The notes below the pieces were generated by a model. That model ran no database searches, had not been told where the DNA came from, and saw nothing but the letters and a program-made list of their open reading frames with translations. From NCBI GenBank assembly GCA_964522525.1, contig CAZFWG010000005.1, positions 29,980 to 93,979 of the forward strand: a DNA stretch of 64,000 nucleotides. Direction: 5' to 3'. The position numbers and the translations under genes are program-made. This DNA is from CAYUYV01 sp964522525. GTDB lineage: Bacteria; Pseudomonadota; Alphaproteobacteria; JAJFIK01. Positions 62,101-64,000 of this stretch are shown in pieces. The first letter of the stretch is position 1. Each line of letters opens with the position of its first letter.

Positions 62101-62589
62101 GGCAGTGACGGCCATGACATGCTGGACGGTGGCTGGGGCGACGATAATGTTGAAGGCCGCGGCGGCGATGACCAAATCGATGGTGGCCGCGGCGACGATG
62201 ACCTCCTCGGTGGCGTGGGCAACGACACCTTATCCGGGGGCCGCGGCGATGACGTCTTGTTTGGCGACGCGGGCAACGATCTACTTCTTGGTGGTCGCGG
62301 CGATGATCTGCTGTTCGGCGGTGAAATCGGGAATCCGGACGGCCATGATGTCCTGGACGGCGGCGCAGGCGACCATGACGTCGCCGTGTTCGTAGGCTCC
62401 CAGGCCGACTACGTCTTCGATGAGACCGACGGGACCACAATTGTCCGGGACGCCATGTCAGGGACAATCATCTCCACACTGCAAAATGTGGAATGGGTGA
62501 CCTTCGCTTCCGACGAGGCCATGATCTCATCTGTCCTTGAGGATGACGCTATTTCCGTGGCAAGTCTCCACGACGACAATGCGGGATAG
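59185..62589 (+). CDS. G8-domain, CEMIP/TMEM2-like beta-helix protein with RTX repeats
   Basis: An 1134-residue protein; start ATG 59185 (a TTG at 59170 is possible). The first 30 residues are Met/His-rich (MHSMHGSDTEM, then TMHGTHGPSMDPMMM). A G8 domain (about 38-160: VLWSQAEAWLGRVPQAGEDV, VHGTLAFAD) is followed by a right-handed beta-helix (RYAIHFHHGGDQTDSYVKDV, NLLLEGNVVYDTVGHQYYIE) like vertebrate CEMIP/TMEM2 hyaluronidase-type proteins. Two calcium-repeat blocks follow (about 655-740 and 975-1060), separated by an acidic linker with CPKTGAAVCLCEE. No signal peptide, so type I secretion is likely. It may bind or cut polysaccharide. Confidence 0.85.
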   Translation: MHSMHGSDTEMATDHGTMHGTHGPSMDPMMMPQEQVVLWSQAEAWLGRVPQAGEDVIIPEGLRVVLDQEPPALGTLAVHGTLAFADTADRTLTADNVIVFGKLEIGTADQPYQHKAEIVLTGDGTDPDVVLADWLPAGHGDHGAHHHHLTDPVHSKALIAAPGGEISLHGARTDGWTQLGATAEAGDTVIELKDTPEGWQVGDVIAIAPTGFDAYEVEERTITAIDQGIITLDAPLDHVHFGQEEVLPDGTILDQRAEVANLSRTITISGSEEGLTSIQGSKGDPYDIGYGGHVMFIGDAQVNLDAVEFTGLGITGELGRYAIHFHHGGDQTDSYVKDVSVHHTLQRGIVIHQTDNLLLEGNVVYDTVGHQYYIEDGVETGNQFLGNLAMLPREVDPEHRLFKPEQRPDGGSFNGQHDDDERSSGFWITNTANDFIGNHVAGVGHGMGYWFVSHETDFKRSRGDDRKYTEQGLFQDNVAHTIDFDLEGGTSNLGYGPLWNGVAFDVHRVFAEDGFVMERPVAWNVSNIAFALGRDTDLIEGGISANARVHMQVSSAIGGGDVVLRDHTFVGDAASSPHDVKEFIEEITPGNFVGPVGFLNVSGREIVVEGGAVFGEEQLQSVSAERSRPTRFVEGQDGRLIVEAELPNHIRGDSTADRIEGFGGNDRLYGQSGDDTIIGAEGNDSLRGDDGNDILVGGAGADLLESKKGSSSGTDIYFGGTGDDLLNFYRVKTANTVLFRQGDGSDTVKGYAAEDGDSIVLVGFSKADLDTDGDGDFDGIDIRARLMQVDDPDHGDGSILDLGGGDSIGIFGRKASRGLEQSIHLIDPEEVTGSLAEALSLDQSGGSVPPPQEEAGTTMPPQPGPDPVGTENTDRQMPGSDPTSPNISGSEETETAERVEESPVGKSGPCPKTGAAVCLCEETESDGDDMSEDLVSTAPDVENQLSDQPPTDQVDEMSGMMIEGSRSDDDILGSDGHDMLDGGWGDDNVEGRGGDDQIDGGRGDDDLLGGVGNDTLSGGRGDDVLFGDAGNDLLLGGRGDDLLFGGEIGNPDGHDVLDGGAGDHDVAVFVGSQADYVFDETDGTTIVRDAMSGTIISTLQNVEWVTFASDEAMISSVLEDDAISVASLHDDNAG

Positions 62590-62613
62590 ACGGATCGTCT
62601 TTCCCATGACCCT

Positions 62614-62648
62614 GCCAGGGTCCAGGATGAAGGTGGCTGGACCCTGGC
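62614..62648 (+). terminator. Perfect GC-rich hairpin after the G8 gene
   Basis: GCCAGGGTCCAG and CTGGACCCTGGC are perfect 12-bp arms around an 11-base loop, 25 bp beyond the stop codon. There is no T tract. Confidence 0.7.
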
Positions 62649-63069
62649 CGGCGTTGGCGCGGCTCACACGCTGACACCGACCCACTCGAGAGACTACCCC
62701 GCTTCAATCTCCCCCCTTTAATCCCCCTGGGGTCCACGCCACGGTGTGGCGCGTGGCGGCGGCATGAGCCCACCGCGCCATTTTCATTCGCTGTCGGATG
62801 ATGGGCGCTTCGTTCTTGTCACCCCAGTACTAGGGGCAAGCGCCTTGCCACCCACTAGTGATCAAAATAACACATTTGCAATAAAAACCTTAGCGTGTCT
62901 TTTTTTGCGTGCAACACCGTTGACACGATCACTTGTGGTCATTTCTATAACAAACGTTAATAATTTTGCATAGGGCTCAGACAGGTTCCAGCGGCGATTT
63001 CACGCTGTTTCGACCGGAATCCAAGCCCGTTTGAATGGCAGAGTTGAGGTCAGGGGGGAACCAACCGAC
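62649..63069. other. Intergenic region upstream of the last gene
   Basis: About 420 bp, AT-rich from 62850 onward, unlike the surroundings. It contains the promoter candidate at 62920-62948. No gene is seen. Confidence 0.5.
62920..62948 (+). promoter_or_regulatory. Candidate sigma70 promoter
   Basis: TTGACA (62920-62925) is followed after 17 bp by TTCTAT, with TATAAC overlapping just downstream. The spacer holds an imperfect inverted repeat GATCAC-ttgt... GTGGTC. It would drive the gene beginning at 63070. Confidence 0.4.
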
Positions 63070-64000
63070 ATGCGCCAATCAACACCCTCATTACGTGTAT
63101 TTATCGTTGTTCAATCCGCTCTGGCAGTGAGCTTGCTGGTGATGGGCCTTCTGGCACCCGCCACGGCTCTGGCAAAGCAGTCGCCCAAAAACACGCTGAT
63201 CGTGGTCGGCGGACTGGGTCATCTGGATGCGAGGCTTGGAACCCGTCTCGTCGACATGCTCCACGGAACGGACCCGTCAATGATGGCCCGGGGCGAGCGC
63301 ATTCTCCAGGCGATCGATGCACAAATCGGTGGGCTGAACATATCGGATGATGGGCTGCCCCGATGGTCTGCCTTTCCCGTTGTCCGCACCGCGCGCGACG
63401 TGGACGCCGTGCTCGAAACGGTTTTGGATCGGCGCGCCACCACCGCCGACCGGGCCCGCGTCGAAAGCGTGTTTGATACGGTTTACGCCCTCACCTTGGT
63501 TGGTTCTTTCGAACAGCGGGGCACCCTTGAAACGCCCTATGTTATCGATGGTCGTCGAGATACAACCTACCATGATTATATCTTCGTCAGTGTCACGGCG
63601 GCCCTTGTCGATCTGAAAGACGAACAGATCGTGCTCTCCAGCGCCGCCATGCATGGCGGCATTTCTGAAGCCTTCTCTTCTCCTTTGTCGGATGATCAAG
63701 TGGCTGATGACCTTGCCGATGCCTATGTTCAGGCGTCCGCAAAGGCGATCACGCGGCTTGCAACGCTGGCGGGAAAGATCCAGCCCCATCAGGCCCTTCG
63801 CGCCTCGGATCGATACATGGTGACCGGTGCGTTCCTCGGCAATCAGGCGGACGGACCATCCGTATTTGAATGGGCACCCTCCATGGTCATGGGAGATGGT
63901 CCATGCAAGATCAGCAATCATTGCAAAGCAGGATCGCCCGCTTGTGGTCGGGTCCTCGGCCTTCTGACTCATGGGCTCACCTCCGCCTTGTCAGGGGCAG
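63070..64000 (+). CDS. Secreted protein of unknown function (3' end outside window)
   Basis: A frame open from ATG 63070 to the right edge, 310 codons visible. The N-terminus MRQSTPSLRVFIVVQSALAV with a following hydrophobic run ending PATALA is a Sec signal. The mature part reads NTLIVVGGLGHLDARLGTRL, VESVFDTVYALTLVGSFEQR and TTYHDYIFVSVTAALVDLKD, and it has three or four cysteines near 281-295 (GPCKISNHCKAGSPACGR). I do not recognise a family. Composition and codon use fit its neighbours. It is probably a periplasmic or outer-membrane-associated protein. Confidence 0.75.
   Translation, partial: MRQSTPSLRVFIVVQSALAVSLLVMGLLAPATALAKQSPKNTLIVVGGLGHLDARLGTRLVDMLHGTDPSMMARGERILQAIDAQIGGLNISDDGLPRWSAFPVVRTARDVDAVLETVLDRRATTADRARVESVFDTVYALTLVGSFEQRGTLETPYVIDGRRDTTYHDYIFVSVTAALVDLKDEQIVLSSAAMHGGISEAFSSPLSDDQVADDLADAYVQASAKAITRLATLAGKIQPHQALRASDRYMVTGAFLGNQADGPSVFEWAPSMVMGDGPCKISNHCKAGSPACGRVLGLLTHGLTSALSGA

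Overview
The window looks like one contig of an alphaproteobacterium, or a scaffold with three placeholder gaps of 100 N each. The base composition is GC-rich, and the gene families point the same way: a Zur/G3E GTPase/DUF1826 zinc set, LytS/LytTR signalling, a YdcH (DUF465) protein behind an FNR-type box, OpgC, a sphingomonad-style TonB receptor and RTX proteins without N-terminal signals. I cannot name a genus. No rRNA, tRNA, IS element, CRISPR array or replication origin was seen.

Layout. 1-2.5 kb: zinc homeostasis (DUF1826 protein and G3E GTPase divergent from zur). 2.7-3.9 kb: a periplasmic DsrE-like protein and a short HxlR regulator. 3.9-9.6 kb: a tripartite RND efflux operon (adaptor, pump, outer-membrane factor) whose genes overlap by ATGA, upstream of a LytS/LytTR two-component pair transcribed the other way (10.2-11.9 kb). 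11.9-12.6 kb: a gene-poor stretch that may hold a decayed gene. 12.6-15.1 kb: KefF/KefC potassium efflux. 15.2-20.1 kb: a minus-strand group of tyrosinase, alginate-export-type porin and exported amidohydrolase. 20.2-25.8 kb: isochorismatase-like protein, pirin with its divergent LysR, then GST, crotonase and a Baeyer-Villiger-type flavoprotein. 26.1-32.5 kb: YdcH, a PGM1-type ATP-grasp ligase, a circularly permuted D-amino-acid oxidase, OpgC and a TTC38-like protein.

32.6-55.4 kb is a large catabolic island: CoA-transferase, ThDP enzyme, TonB receptor, MDR reductase, five SDRs, an acetoin-dehydrogenase-like E1alpha/E1beta/E2 set, P450, ThuA-like protein, acyl-CoA dehydrogenase, TetR regulator, acyl-CoA ligase, a DUF35-like protein next to a lipid-transfer thiolase, and a Rieske oxygenase. 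Five promoter regions in it carry copies of one 16-bp operator-like motif (AACARKCANNNYTGMY), which suggests a single regulon, perhaps under the TetR protein encoded inside it. The enzyme set fits uptake, oxygenation, diol/ketone oxidation, carbon-carbon cleavage and CoA-dependent degradation of an alicyclic, terpenoid or steroid-like compound. The substrate is not decidable from sequence.

55.6-64 kb encodes surface or secreted proteins: an XRE regulator in tandem with an RTX/LamG protein, a large G8/CEMIP-like beta-helix protein with calcium-binding repeats, and a secreted protein of unknown function running off the right edge.
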